Shown piece by piece: positions 10,801 through 22,400 of a stretch of 64,000 nt of DNA (positions are counted from its first letter, which is position 1; the number at the start of each line of letters is the position of its first letter). The translations under genes and the position numbers were made by a program. Origin of the DNA: Arctopsyche grandis (Eukaryota > Arthropoda > Insecta > Trichoptera > Hydropsychidae). The notes under the pieces were generated by a model that ran no database searches, was not told where the DNA came from, and saw only the letters and a program-made list of their open reading frames with translations. The DNA is taken from positions 22,033,001-22,097,000 of the forward strand of contig NC_135362.1 in the NCBI RefSeq assembly GCF_051622035.1. Reading direction: 5' to 3'.

Positions 10801-13767
10801 TGTATGTATCTCCCAAGTGAAGAATAATAATCAATAACAATCAAATTAAATTAAAATTTTTATAATACTATCGTTTGAAAACCGTCAGAACCTTTTTCGA
10901 CTTTAATATTTTCGTTTGAAACATCCTCAAAAAATATTATTTTTTCTTTGTTTTATGACATTGTACATTTTCCTTAATGATAAGTTTGTTATTTTTGACA
11001 AATTGAACAGATTACTAGTTATATTTAAAGACAACTTTAATATTCATCACAGTATCATATGTATATGTAGCTCAAAACAGGGGGGTCTTCTAACCGCAAT
11101 TTTGTATACACACGGTCTTAAAACAATATTATAGTTTGGTCCAAACCGCCCAAGCTGAATAAACAAAATTTAATAATTAAAAGTTTATAATTTAGTTCAT
11201 ATGTATTTTTCGATATGGTAGATCGCGAGGTGGCTGATTAAAAAGGTTGATCAACATTATTGAAAAAATTATAGTGTCAGTAAGACTTTAAGATCATTAT
11301 ACCGATAATTGTTTATTCTCATCTCTTTTTCACAAGAGTTGCACGTCTTCCTATTCCTACTCGTAATTGAAAAAAAAATTGAAATAGGTAAAGTACCGAA
11401 TGAATAAAATAGTATGAGATTAGAAGAAGTATTTAAAATGAAAATGTACAGATTTTTTAACAAAATCTTGCCCTAAAGAAGTTGAACTTCTAGTAAATAA
11501 GATTTCTGTGGCTATTTTTGTTTTAGCTATTGTTCTTTTGTAGAATTTATAAACGTTTCTAGATCTATTTAGTATTTCCTTTCTACGTTTATATCTATTT
11601 AGTATATTACAGTGAATCTATATTCCCCAGTGAAAATATACATTCGCCAAATCATTCGGTGAAAGCAAATCGTACAAATCGGGACATTGAAAACATGCTG
11701 TCAACTTGGATACTAGATCGTAACAGCACCAATTGAAAGAAAGGACTGATGACTAGAGGTAGGATAGTCACAGTGCTATCCATTGTTCCATTTTTGTAAA
11801 TCCTTTGTAAAAAAGGTTCAAACCTTTAACAATGCATTTACAACCTTTGAACAATACGCGACACCTTCTGGGTCCGGTGACTACTGATGACTGTCCAGTC
11901 TATGAAAAATATGGCATTCCATTCAGGAATCCAACGCTGTGCTGTATTTCGACAAATTGAAAAAGTTCGTCTAGCATCATTTAATTTGCTTTCTGATGTA
12001 ATTTAACATTTATATACCGAAGATATAGAAAATCTTTTGTTGGAGGTAGATACAACACCATAATAGAAGTATCAGAAGTAAATGTAATGTATTCGGAATA
12101 TGAATTCCTTAAAAGGCCAGTGAAAGTATACACTCACTGCTAGTATGTAATGATTAAAAAATAAATATATTTTGCTACTAAGGTTTAAACTATGCTACAA
12201 AAGTTTCATAAGAAAAATTAGGAAGGTTGAAGCGTCATTCGATGTATGGAAACCTTTTTGTTGGAAACCACTGATTTGCATATTAAAATTTCTCCTTGAG
12301 TAAGAACAGCCCTTTGAATTTAGACAGTTTCATTTATTTAAAAATAGTTTGAAGACGTTTTTTGTATGTGTCACAGTGATATTATATTTCAAGTGTAAAA
12401 TATATTTTCACTGACGTTTCAGTGAAATCATAACCAGTTTAGTAAGGGTTGGCCCTATTCATTTAAGATTGGGTTGTTAGGGTTAAATTTATAGAGTTAA
12501 ACGTTGTAAATTCATTGTTTGATACATTTTCACTAATTGAATTGGTGAAAATATATTTTCACTTGAAATATGCTTTCACTGTAACATAATCATCAAAAAT
12601 ACATGGAAAACGTTTTCATGCTATATGTAAGGTGGTCGTTCGTGCTGGTTTTACCAGTACAGTACTGGTTTTTTTGCTATCTGTCCTGGCAGAATCCTTA
12701 TTGGCCTGTTTATAAATATTGAAATCGTTTTTTTTAATTTTCATAAACGTGCATTCCTTAATTTTCTAGAGTTCATTAACGTTTTTAATAACTCAAGTAT
12801 TTAGAAACAAAAATATCCTGGTTTTGTCAAATAACCTAAACATATAAATAATAGACATATAAAATGGTCAGCTTAGTTACATATATGCCTTTATCCTAAA
12901 ATCTGATAAATGTGTAGGTAGGATTAGTTTAGCGCGTATTTTTGTATAAAGAATATTATGTATGTATGTATGTGTAGGTGTTTGTTGCTATCGTTAGATA
13001 CGCGATTGTGTCGCAATATCTTGTGATCGATCCGAATTCAATTACCTTTTGTATATGCTCCAATTAGATTCTTGAACATTTTGAATCGCCCCATTGAACA
13101 CTTCCACCAAATTTTCGACACTGGGCATTTGGCACATCTCAAAACCAAACTCGTCCTCTTCACCATCTGGAGATACTATTTCGACGGATTGACCTTTATT
13201 ATTATGTACTATAAAATCCACATCTTCGTAAATATTGTCACTGCTCTCGCCGACAGGCAACACGAATGGTAATTTAACATAATTTTCGTAATCATTCAAA
13301 TTCAAATCGTTCATGGAAGCCGACAGGCGCTTGCTGTCATCATCGTAGCTGGGCTGAAACCCTGTCGAATGTTCAGAATACGCAGACTCGCTCTCGGGCT
13401 CCAATGTGTAGAATTTTGAGCGTTTTTTCGTTTTGTTTCGTACACTGTACGAGGATGATTTAGAGGTGAAGGAATTTATTGAGATGTAAGACGTATCGCT
13501 CATATTCGATGAGCTTCTGCCTAGGGCTGGTCCTAGTTTCGCCTTCAGATTGGCCACGTTTCCAGTGGGGCACGTCTCTTCCAAATTCGCCCCATTCGAA
13601 CGACTCCATTCAGTAGCCTTGGTCTCGAAATTTTTGCGGATCTTATAGAGCTGACCACCCTCTGGTGTGACTTGTATTCTGGGCTGATCGACATTGGTTT
13701 TCTGCACACTTTTCTGCCTCTGCACAATCCGCATGAGGCTGGATTGGTTGTAGTCCTTGCCGATCAT
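4808..13767 (-). CDS. RhoGEF paralog A (DH-PH protein)
   Basis: This is a probable Rho-family guanine-nucleotide exchange factor. Exons in coding order are 13767-13046, 6994-6748, 6584-6498, 6422-6126, 6040-5909, 5834-5621 and 5067-4808. All introns have GT/AG borders and the joined frame is open for 652 residues. Residues 1-240 are a low-complexity N-terminal region with the module CPTGNVANLKAKLG, a NIYEDV motif and a closing NVQESNWSIYK. The DH domain spans about 241-450. Its CR1 contains SETNYIERL, including the conserved glutamate, and its CR3 contains QRLPKYMLFLDDL. The PH domain spans about 452-567 and ends with the usual Trp helix (CNIWVDKISSLLW). The last 85 residues hold a lysine/arginine-rich stretch (KRKRKKRK), a possible nuclear or membrane-binding signal. 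I chose the ATG at 13767 because the frame-extended ATG at 14001 lies upstream of the conserved initiator at 13890. Two sister copies lie upstream. The GTPase partner cannot be told. Confidence 0.88.
7205..7335 (+). repeat. 3' tail of the ACTTCCGG-linked dispersed repeat
   Basis: It contains GTGATCAGTGATCAATTCTG, two GAGTTCGAAT motifs, ACTTCATCTATT and ACTACGTACATA, and ends in AGATAAAGTAAAAA. It matches the tails at 22920-23035, 29660-29735 and 50560-50645. Confidence 0.65.
8632..9145 (-). mobile_element. hAT-like remnant in intron of RhoGEF A
   Basis: The ends are inverted: CTGGGGTTTCCGATTTCCCG at 8632 and, on the other strand, AAGGGTTTCTGCCCGGG at 9145. The second end resembles the terminus at 49361. 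A short minus-strand coding-like stretch (KRVYPSCIVDFIMEET) lies near 8930. No clear target duplication was seen. Confidence 0.45.
11610..12590. repeat. Unclassified GTGAAAATA repeat family, copy 1
   Basis: The end regions are rich in CAGTGAAA and TTTCACTG. Internal DNA shares with 14660-15090 a segment around GAAAAATATGGCATTCCATT and a decayed coding-like stretch. The right part (12370-12590) matches 39115-39345, with GATTGGGTTGTTAGGG and GAGTTAAACGTTGTAAATTC. Confidence 0.5.
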
Positions 13768-13884
13768 GATTGTCGTCGGTGAGCACTGATCATGGTCGTC
13801 AGCATTGCGAAAATAGACTTTGGGTTGTTGCCGTTTAGCCAACAGAATGATCACTTGACGACAACTCGTCGTCAGCGACAAAGA

Positions 13885-13895
13885 GTGACTGAGTT
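13885..13895 (-). promoter_or_regulatory. Putative core promoter of RhoGEF A
   Basis: The minus strand reads TCAGTC here, with +1 at about 13890, an arthropod initiator match. GAGTTG follows at about +24 to +29. The same two elements at the same spacing precede copies B and C. This gives a 5' UTR of about 122 nt before the ATG at 13767. Confidence 0.5.
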
Positions 13896-14659
13896 GATGA
13901 CGATGGCATATCTTATCGCATACGAATGTGAGCGTTTGTGAACAGCCGTTGTGACACTCGCGCGCATTCAAATTAGGGCTTACACATGTTAACAAGCACA
14001 TAATTTTGTCGGTGTTAAATATTTGTGTGCAGCAGATTAAAACCTGCCAATAGTTTGTTGGACAGACTAATCAAACAGTAACAATTAAAAAACGCTAAAT
14101 TCATGCAGTAAATTGTAATCAAAATTTTATTGATGGACATATGGTGTAGTGCTAAAAATTAGATAGAAAAAAATATCTCAAATATTTTAGAAGGAATCGC
14201 AGGAGATGCATGAAAATTTATGACGAAATAGATGAATTGATTTAAAAAAGACTAAAAAAAATATTTCTTTATAATGAATAGTCCACGAAAACTCGTGCTT
14301 TTAGAAGGGGAAAAATGAATTGTAGTTGACTTTTTTTTTGTAAATGTACACAAAACACGTCCAACTGCGCGCATGCATCACCCCCTCTATTGTTGGCAGC
14401 CGCATTTCACTCATTCTGCTGGTTTATTTTACATAGCTCTACTATATGCCAAACATGACCTTATTTCAAATGGTAAAAAGTTTTAATATCGTACATATAT
14501 TCGTCATAAACAAGCCAAAAAAACGAAAAAATGGATGGATGGCTTAGCCTTTAAATATATGATACATATAATATATGTATAAGTACATATGAACATGTTT
14601 TTGATATTATTTTATATAAATTAGATCTGAAACTTCGACTTTATATGTATTTTAAAGTC

Positions 14660-15090
14660 AATCTGCATCCCCAGTGAAAGTATGCTTTCAACAACTATGA
14701 AAGTATATTACACAAACCAGGATGTTGATTACATGATGTCAACTTAAACGATAGATCTTAACAGCACTATTAGTGCTGTTAGGACATATCGTTTAAGTGT
14801 TTATCTAATTAAATTAGAATGACAATTAAATCTCCAATTTATGAAAAATACGGGATTCCATTCAAGAATCAAACGGTCCCCATATGAAACCGTATTTGGA
14901 CAAACCGCAAAAGTTAACATTATCAAATTTACCTTTTGGTGTAATTAAACATATATGCACTGAAGAACATATAAAAAAACTTTTTTTGGAGGTAGAAGAA
15001 GAAGATACAACATTCATATATCAGTAGTAATATGAATTCCTTAAAACGCGAGTGAAAATAAACTTTGACTTCTAGTATGAAATCACTGTA
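14660..15090 (+). repeat. Unclassified GTGAAAATA repeat family, copy 2
   Basis: It begins CCCCAGTGAAAGTATGC and ends near GAAATCACTGTAG. It shares a middle coding-like segment with copy 1. In this copy the segment reads LPFGVIKHICTEEHIKKLF, and the homologous frame in copy 1 is recognisable but decayed. The family is not recognised. Confidence 0.5.
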
Positions 15091-16289
15091 GTAAATATAT
15101 ACATATACACTAGCTTTAGATGGTCGTTTGAGATGTAATTATGTGCTAGCTAAACGTCGCTAATTTTCAATCAACTGTTAATTTGACACTGCTTTTATGT
15201 ATCAATGCCATCCACACTATGTATGTATGACAGTTAAGACAAACCCGGATATTAATAAATATACATTGTACAGTAAATTCAAGTGTATTGGTTCAATTAA
15301 AGACTAGATTACGACCATAATATTATATTTTCAAATATTGCTATCGTAGATGGTATCCTTTATTCAGAACTACGTCCATCTACGGACTTATTTAAATCAA
15401 TCTCAAGTAAAAATCAATACAGCTATACATATACATATAATATGTAATATTGTTTCCATGCCCTTTTATTTCATTTATAAATTATTAATATCAAAATACA
15501 TAAATTGCTTATAAAAAATGTTTGTGGAAACCCTAGCAGTGCACGCGCATTACACAACGAACCACTACACAAACAATCTGTAACCAGTACCTGAACCTGA
15601 GTATTGTAAAAATTGCAACATTCGCGTACAAAACTGACGAAACGCGACATTGTACCTTCATTGTATTTCAATCCATCCGATACTGGACATATTATGCAGA
15701 ATATCAAAATCAACGTTTCCGATTTAGAAAAAAAAAGTAATGATAATATTGTATTATTAAAACTGCGAACATACCGTCAAAGTACATTGTATGTACACAT
15801 CGGTCTAGAAAAATCATTAATTTCATCGTCAATTTTATAGACGGTGATTACAAATGCAAAATGTTGATAAGCTGATAAGATACAGCTGAATTACAATTAT
15901 TGTACGTATGTGTGAATATAGGTAACCCTCTTTCGAATTTATTGTATGCCACTTTTGTATTCAGATAACAATGATTTTTGTTTATAAAAACTTTATATAC
16001 TTTGTAAACATAACATAAATGCAATATACGAATATGGAAAATTGTGACTGATTTTAACGAAGAGTTTTCATTTGACAGCCTACCGGCAAAAAATTCTTGT
16101 CTGTACAAATTGTTAGAGAACTGCCACTTCCTCTTGTTTCCTATACGTTATCAACCGCAAAGATCGTGAACGATTTTTCCGATTACGCTCCGCATGTAAA
16201 AATGATTGTAAAACACATATATTTCAATTAAATGTGCTAGATCAAAAATCATTCAATGGGGAAATTGTCACTTGATTCAATTGTCAAAT

Positions 16290-16990
16290 CTTATCTTAAA
16301 AAAATTCGGATGTGATCAACGCCCGACTCTATGTTTTCAAGGAATATAAGAAGTTTAACAAATAAAATTCGATAACGATGAACACATTCACATTCACACA
16401 TACCGGCCATTAGAACATTTTCGATACAAGTTTGAGCATTTAATTAGGGAAACTGACACAAGACAAAAGTTCTACTTCCAGTACATAGTCTGATTTTGTT
16501 CAATTTTTTTGTTACTTAATATCAGCATAAATATTATAAGCGTAAAACATCAATAAAATAGAAATAATTTAAAAGGTCAAAATAAAATAATGAAATATTG
16601 TTTTAAAAATTATTTCTACTTCCAATTTAAGAATTCTAACCAAAACCTTATCAACTATAAGTTAGTACATAAAGAATACAAATTTAAATTTTCAGATTGA
16701 TACATTCAATAGTATGGAAATATCGTGTGGTCACAACATTTTTGACTTTTCTAAGAGGAAAAAATCCCACTTCAGGTTGATCAAATTTTTTATTTTTATT
16801 TTTATTGACATGATATACAAAAATTGTACTTGAATTTTTTAACGTTAAACTGCCACTTCCGGTTGACGGGTCTTCACTTAATTTAATATATTACTGAAAT
16901 AATATTAATGAAATTTCAGTTCAATACATCAAAATTTTCTGAGAAAACCTTAAAATACCTCGATTCTCTAGAGCGCAATTTTTACTGATA
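16290..16990 (+). repeat. ACTTCCGG-linked dispersed repeat, copy 1
   Basis: It aligns with 21680-22430 over most of its length (for example CTAAGAGGAAAAAATCCCAC in both). It contains ACTTCC-type motifs at about 16478, 16617, 16771 and 16853. It carries the intact site CTCTAGAG at 16966-16973 that is occupied by a MITE in the copy at 22 kb. Confidence 0.65.
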
Positions 16991-17195
16991 GATTAAAATA
17001 ACATATGTACGAGTATTATTTTTAGTATAGAAAAATGTACACATATTTACTTAAATTCATTGATAATTATTTGTTTATATGTATAGTGAGAATAATATAA
17101 TGGTCGATTTATTGACTTGATGTTTAATGTATACAGTAAATATACCAAAAAATGAAACTGTTGAAATTTTAATAGTTCGACATATTTTCCTGCAG

Positions 17196-17369
17196 GTCAT
17201 TGTAACGAAAACTTTGGAACCAACAACAAAACTACGATCATTTTCATTAAAAATTCATCAGATTTCGAAGAAACAATGTTGGACTTTTTCGCTATCTTCG
17301 TCTGATAAGCAACACGCAAACGCTATTTTATTATCGCTCCGCCGAAATTGTATTGATAAAACCACATAG
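17196..17369 (+). CDS. Orphan terminal exon, function unknown
   Basis: A TTTTCCTGCAG acceptor is followed by 57 in-frame codons and a stop. The product begins VIVTKTLEPTTKLRSFSLKI, continues SKKQCWTFSLSSSDKQHAN and ends CIDKTT. The mixed, soluble-protein-like composition and the good acceptor suggest a true 3' exon or a fragment of one. No upstream exon or family was recognised, and it is on the opposite strand to its neighbours. It could also be part of a mobile element. Confidence 0.3.
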   Translation, partial: VIVTKTLEPTTKLRSFSLKIHQISKKQCWTFSLSSSDKQHANAILLSLRRNCIDKTT

Positions 17370-17808
17370 AAATGTGACCTTTAGCACGCCTTGCTAAAAG
17401 GTGAAAATCGCTCAACGATTGATCTTCTCATGATTTGTTGGAAACTTGTAAACTTGTAGGGCCATAGCTTATCTCAATACAGGTGGATTGTAAAAACAAA
17501 AAAACTAAATGAAATGCAAACAAATACTTCTTTTTACAAATTTCAAGCATAAATTCAATTACAAAAACTTCTCAATACATTCTTTATAAAATGCACTAAA
17601 ATTCCTAACTTATTATATCGATAAATGCCGGTTCAATACGAAACATGTTTAAATAATATTATCCTATCAAAAGTCTTTCGATAGTATTAGAAAATACATA
17701 TTTTATTTGTAAGCGCTTAATTTTTTTCCGATATAATTTTCCGATAGTAATATTGATAAATATACATACATATACATATTTATATTTTTATTTATTTATA
17801 GTTTTGGA

Positions 17809-18010
17809 CCATTGTGGCATTGTAGGAAGAACCTAATGCGCCACAATGGCGTACATTTGAAAAAGAGAAGAAAACAAAAATATAATACATAAAATAAAAA
17901 GAAAAAAGCAAAAACAGAAAAACATGGTATAAAAAATAGTAAAAAAAAACAAAAGAAAAATTAACATAAGGTGAAAAAAATCAAATAAAAGAATAAATAA
18001 AATCTTCAAA
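17809..18010 (-). repeat. LINE/SINE-like 3' tail with stem-loop, copy a
   Basis: On the minus strand, CCATTGTGGC and GCCACAATGG form a perfect 10-bp stem at 17809-17849 around a loop with GCATTAGGTTCTTCC. A TAAATAAATAAA-type tail follows. The adjoining 160 bp are purine-rich on the plus strand, as in copy b. Confidence 0.5.
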
Positions 18011-18073
18011 TCGTATCCTCAGTTTCACATTGAATATAAAGTGTGTATAATATTTATTTACACATTAGTTTGG

Positions 18074-18300
18074 ACTATTGTGGCATTACAGGAAGAACCA
18101 AATGCACTACAATGGCCTCCATAAGATAATAACAGAGAAAAATAAAAATCATAATAATAATAGTAATAATTCATAGATTAAAAAGAAATACAAGGTAAAA
18201 GCAGAAACTTTAAAACAATAAAAAAGTACATAAGGAAAAATAATCACAGTGAGGCCCAAATGGAAGAGAGTAGATTAAGATTCCACTTATACATCACCTT
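18074..18300 (-). repeat. LINE/SINE-like 3' tail with stem-loop, copy b
   Basis: This is a direct duplicate of copy a. Its stem differs (CCATTGTAG against CCACAATAG on the minus strand) but can still pair through G-U. The loop reads GCATTTGGTTCTTCCTG. Confidence 0.45.
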
Positions 18301-19471
18301 TAAATTAAGAAAATAATGATGAGGGCAGCTTACCAGACAAATATGTTAAAATAATATTCGATAATCTACGCTCACCAAGGTGGAAAATATCACATTAAAA
18401 TTATATGAAGATATACTTAATGAAACGAAATAATAGTGCTAAAAAGTTTTAATATAATAATAAAAGTTTAATAACTTATTATATTTTACAAGTTATTAAT
18501 GTCAGAACTATAACAAAAAATATCACGCTCACTGATAACTATAATTACATAGGTGTTGGCTTGGTGCTTTTCAAATAACAATAGACTGCTCCATTACTTA
18601 ACAAAGGAAGAGAGCAAAAAAGCATGATTGACAACAGTGAACCATTTTTTCTGCGAAAAGCATCATCCCGGCGCCGATCTTTGCTGATAACAGACAGCGG
18701 AAATAAATAAATATTTTTTAAACATAAAGCTCTCAAAAAATCAAACATTTTTTAAATTATATTATAAAATGTAATAGAACTAATTTTTTTTTTTCAAGTT
18801 GTTTTGAATTAAGTTTTATTACAGTATTTAAATCATGAGTGATGTAGATAATTGTAATATTGTAAGTGTTACAGTCCAAGTGCACATTTCGTTCATTCAT
18901 ACGCATAGTAGTTTGTTCATACATGAACCAATCCGGCCAGTTAAAGTGTACACAAAATAATAAAATAACTCAATCTTTTATCCCATCCTCTGTGTACATA
19001 TATGAATATATATGTACTTACCCTGGGTTGCAATATTTTTAATATTAGCGGAAACGGGAATTAAAGCCTCGCTGTAGTGTGGTTTCCATAAGATTTGCAT
19101 GTTCATGAACGAGCACTTAGACTGTAACATATACATATGTATGTATTTACATAATATCAAAACACTTTTCACTTCATATATGTAATGAGTAGTGTCATTT
19201 GATTGTTTTACTTTTGTGCAAATATTGTTTTTTAATATTGTTTCACTTTTATGAAAATATTGTCTTATATTTTTTAAACTAAACGAATGTCATGAGAACG
19301 AATTTACGTTCGTCGAGTTTGCATATTGCTAGACTTTTTAATATTAATAGAGAAGCTCATCAAAAACCACCAAGTTTCAACAATAAATTCGTAACGATAG
19401 TAGACAGATTCGATTCCTAATTGATTTAATTTCTTGGAATTTCGGGCCTTTTGTATTTCGACGCAGTGTTC

Positions 19472-22400
19472 CTATTTGAGACCAACGCGATTCATTAGCT
19501 CGTCTGAAAATATTAAAATTCTCAGTCAATATAAAATGTTTTACTTTCACGAATGATTGATGTATGTATGTACATATATCATATTGCTTATTCATATATC
19601 ATATTGTTGAATTAGACCTCTTTTTATCATAGCATCCTTCCACATCAAAGACGAAATTTTATCAACCCATTTGTTACATATATTTGTATTGGATTCTAAA
19701 GAATAATATTTGTGGTTTCTATTCAGACACCAAACACCAAATTTAAGCACTTGATTATTTTCAGGAGGTGTCAAACCAAGTTGATCCAATGGTATGCTGT
19801 CATGGTACACGTAACTTTCCTCTTTCGGTAACTAAAATTCATGTAAGAAAATTATAAAACTAGACAAAAATAATGCTGAAAATATAGTACTGTTCTTAAA
19901 TTTACACTGCTGTCGCTGATTGTTAAGATGAATATCTTTTCTAATAAGAAACAGTGCATGATCTGACGCTTTCCAGCTTTATCCGTCACATTAAATTCAT
20001 TATGTATCACCAATGGACCCTGTAGCTTCAGATCAACCTGTCAAAAATAAAATCATAGATAAATAACGGAAATAATCGATATGTGAAATGAAATTTTTAA
20101 AACTTATTTAAATTACTAATGGAAATTTTATATTGGATACTCTGATACTATCGTTGATCAAAGACAACACTCGTTTGATTGTTTCAGATGCTTCTTTAAA
20201 GGCTTTCAAAATTAGATATTTTTTATTTAAATCATTTTCTATTGAGAGATCAATCGTTGCGTTATTTGAAGGTTGCTCATTCTTGTCTTCAACATATCTT
20301 TGGTAGGATTTCATGATATCATCTAACAATAGCATATACTTGGGTAGTCTTTGAATTGGCTCCAATAAATACGCAGCCAGGTTTATTTTATCGTTTAACA
20401 TTTTTTGTACTGGCTATAAAATCATACAGTCATAGTTTATAAGAGTATTTATGTACATACAAATCTATATTGAAATATAAAATTATCATAAATGATAAAC
20501 CTACCATAAAAAATTCAAAATGTTCGTTTACTATGTTATTCGCCATTTTGAAATTTATAAAATAATCAACATATAATATAAAGAGCAACTCCTAAAATAA
20601 AATAGAATAACCTTTTAAGCATTACTTGTAATTTTTATTATACATACAATTATCATTTTCTATAAAGTCAAATGAATTGTATATAAGACATATTGTGGTA
20701 AAGGAAATGCAGTGATATTTCGTTTCATCTAATGATTGTGCGATGGCATTTAAAAATGTGCTAGTTATCTTTAAAGTCACGTCATATTCATATGTATATT
20801 TAATTTTTACTTACATTATCAACTAATACATGAGCGAGTTGTATGAAATTTCTTTTGTATCGCTTAAAGCTGGGTAACATTATTTCTGTATGAAAATAAA
20901 GTATTTTTTCTATATTTAAGAATATATTTTCTTTTGTAAATTCTTCAGATGGTAAGTTTTCCTTTTCTGTGCTGTCCAATTGTGGTATATATTTGTCAAC
21001 AACTAATTTTAACCTCTCTATGTAATTTATTTCCGTTTTAATTAATTCATTAATTCGCCCTTTCAGATTTCTATAAAAATTCAAGAAATTTCATATTAAT
21101 TATTACATTTGAATATAATATGTACGATGAGATTTTTTTTTTACATTTGTTGAATCTTAAAAAAAATCAGAACGGAATTAAATTTTCTAATAAAATATTA
21201 CTATGTTTGTCAATAAGCAATTATTGTTTTGCAAGACAATATATGTATAATATGGATTCAATTACCTTTTGTGCAGTCTCCACTTGGATTCTTGGACATT
21301 ATGAATTTCCCCATCTAACATTTCAACCACATTCCCACTGCTCGAATCTTGACGCGGTTCAAAATCAAAATCGCCCTCATCACTATCCGAAGATAGTTCA
21401 ACGACTTCAACGACTGGATCTTTCTTGTCTACGGGAAGATTCACTTCTACACTCATATTCTTTCGAAATCTGGTTTTGTCCAGTTCTAGTTTCGATTTGA
21501 CCTCGGCCACAATCCCCAAAGGGCACATGTCTTCCCAATTCATCGCACACAACTTCTCCTTATTCACCTGAGTCGTGAAAAACTTGTGTATCTCATAGAA
21601 CTGGTTACTCTCTGATATAACATCGGCTCTAGGTTTTTCGACGATGCGTTTCTGTTGACTAAAATTAAATTATATATAAAAAAATTCAGGTGTGACCAAC
21701 CCATGACTTTATCTATGCATTTGAGGAATATAAGAATGTCACAAAACAAAAATCTATATTGAACTGTACAAACACATTCACACATATCGGCAGCATTATG
21801 AAATACTAATAGCTATGACAGCATTTTTGATACAAATTCAGCGCAAATGTATGACAAAATTTATACTTCCGTTTGTCGGATTTCGTTCAATTTTTTTATT
21901 ACTTAAAATCACTATTAGCATTGTACACAATAAATATCAAGAAGATCAAAATAATTTAAAAGGTCAAAATAAAATAATGAAATATTGTTGTAAAAAAAAT
22001 ACTACTTCCGGCTTACGAATTCTGACGAAAACCTTATCAGTTAGTACATAAAAAATTAAAATATAAAATTTCAGCTTGATACGTTCAGGGGTGTGGACAG
22101 AGTAGTGGCGACAACATTTTTGACCTTTCTAAGAGGAAAAAATCCCACTTCCGGTTTATAAAATTTAATCTTTTTTTTTTCATTTTTATGACATTAATAC
22201 AATAATTACACTTGAATTTTTTTGTGAAGATCACAGATGTTTAAAGGGTCGAAAATAGTGGAAGGAAAATTGAACAAGAGTAAACTGCCACTTCCAGTTG
22301 ACGGATGCTTACCAAATTTTATACGTAACTTTTTATTAAACTTAAACTGATTTATATGTATGAAATTTCAGTTCAATAAACTAAAAGGTTTCTGAGAAAA

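Larger units (their letters stand above)
6995..13045. other. 6-kb intron of RhoGEF A
   Basis: The intron lies between the N-terminal exon and the first DH exon. It holds a tail of the ACTTCCGG-linked repeat (7205-7335), a hAT-like remnant (8632-9145) and the GTGAAAATA repeat family (11610-12590). The rest is AT-rich with TACATATGTA simple sequence. Confidence 0.6.
14002..19471. other. Intergenic DNA between RhoGEF A and B
   Basis: It holds the second GTGAAAATA repeat (14660-15090), the ACTTCCGG repeat (16290-16990), an orphan plus-strand exon (17196-17369) and paired LINE-like stem-loop tails (17809-18300). A coding-like minus-strand stretch at 15594-15713 (MSRFVSFVRECCNFYNTQ) was not identified. 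Confidence 0.5.

Noticed and set aside
13768-14001. 78-residue N-terminal extension of RhoGEF A (MCLLTCVSPN...)
   Set aside because: It lies upstream of the conserved TCAGTC initiator at 13890, and the matching DNA in copies B and C has no equivalent open frame. It is probably 5' UTR and promoter.
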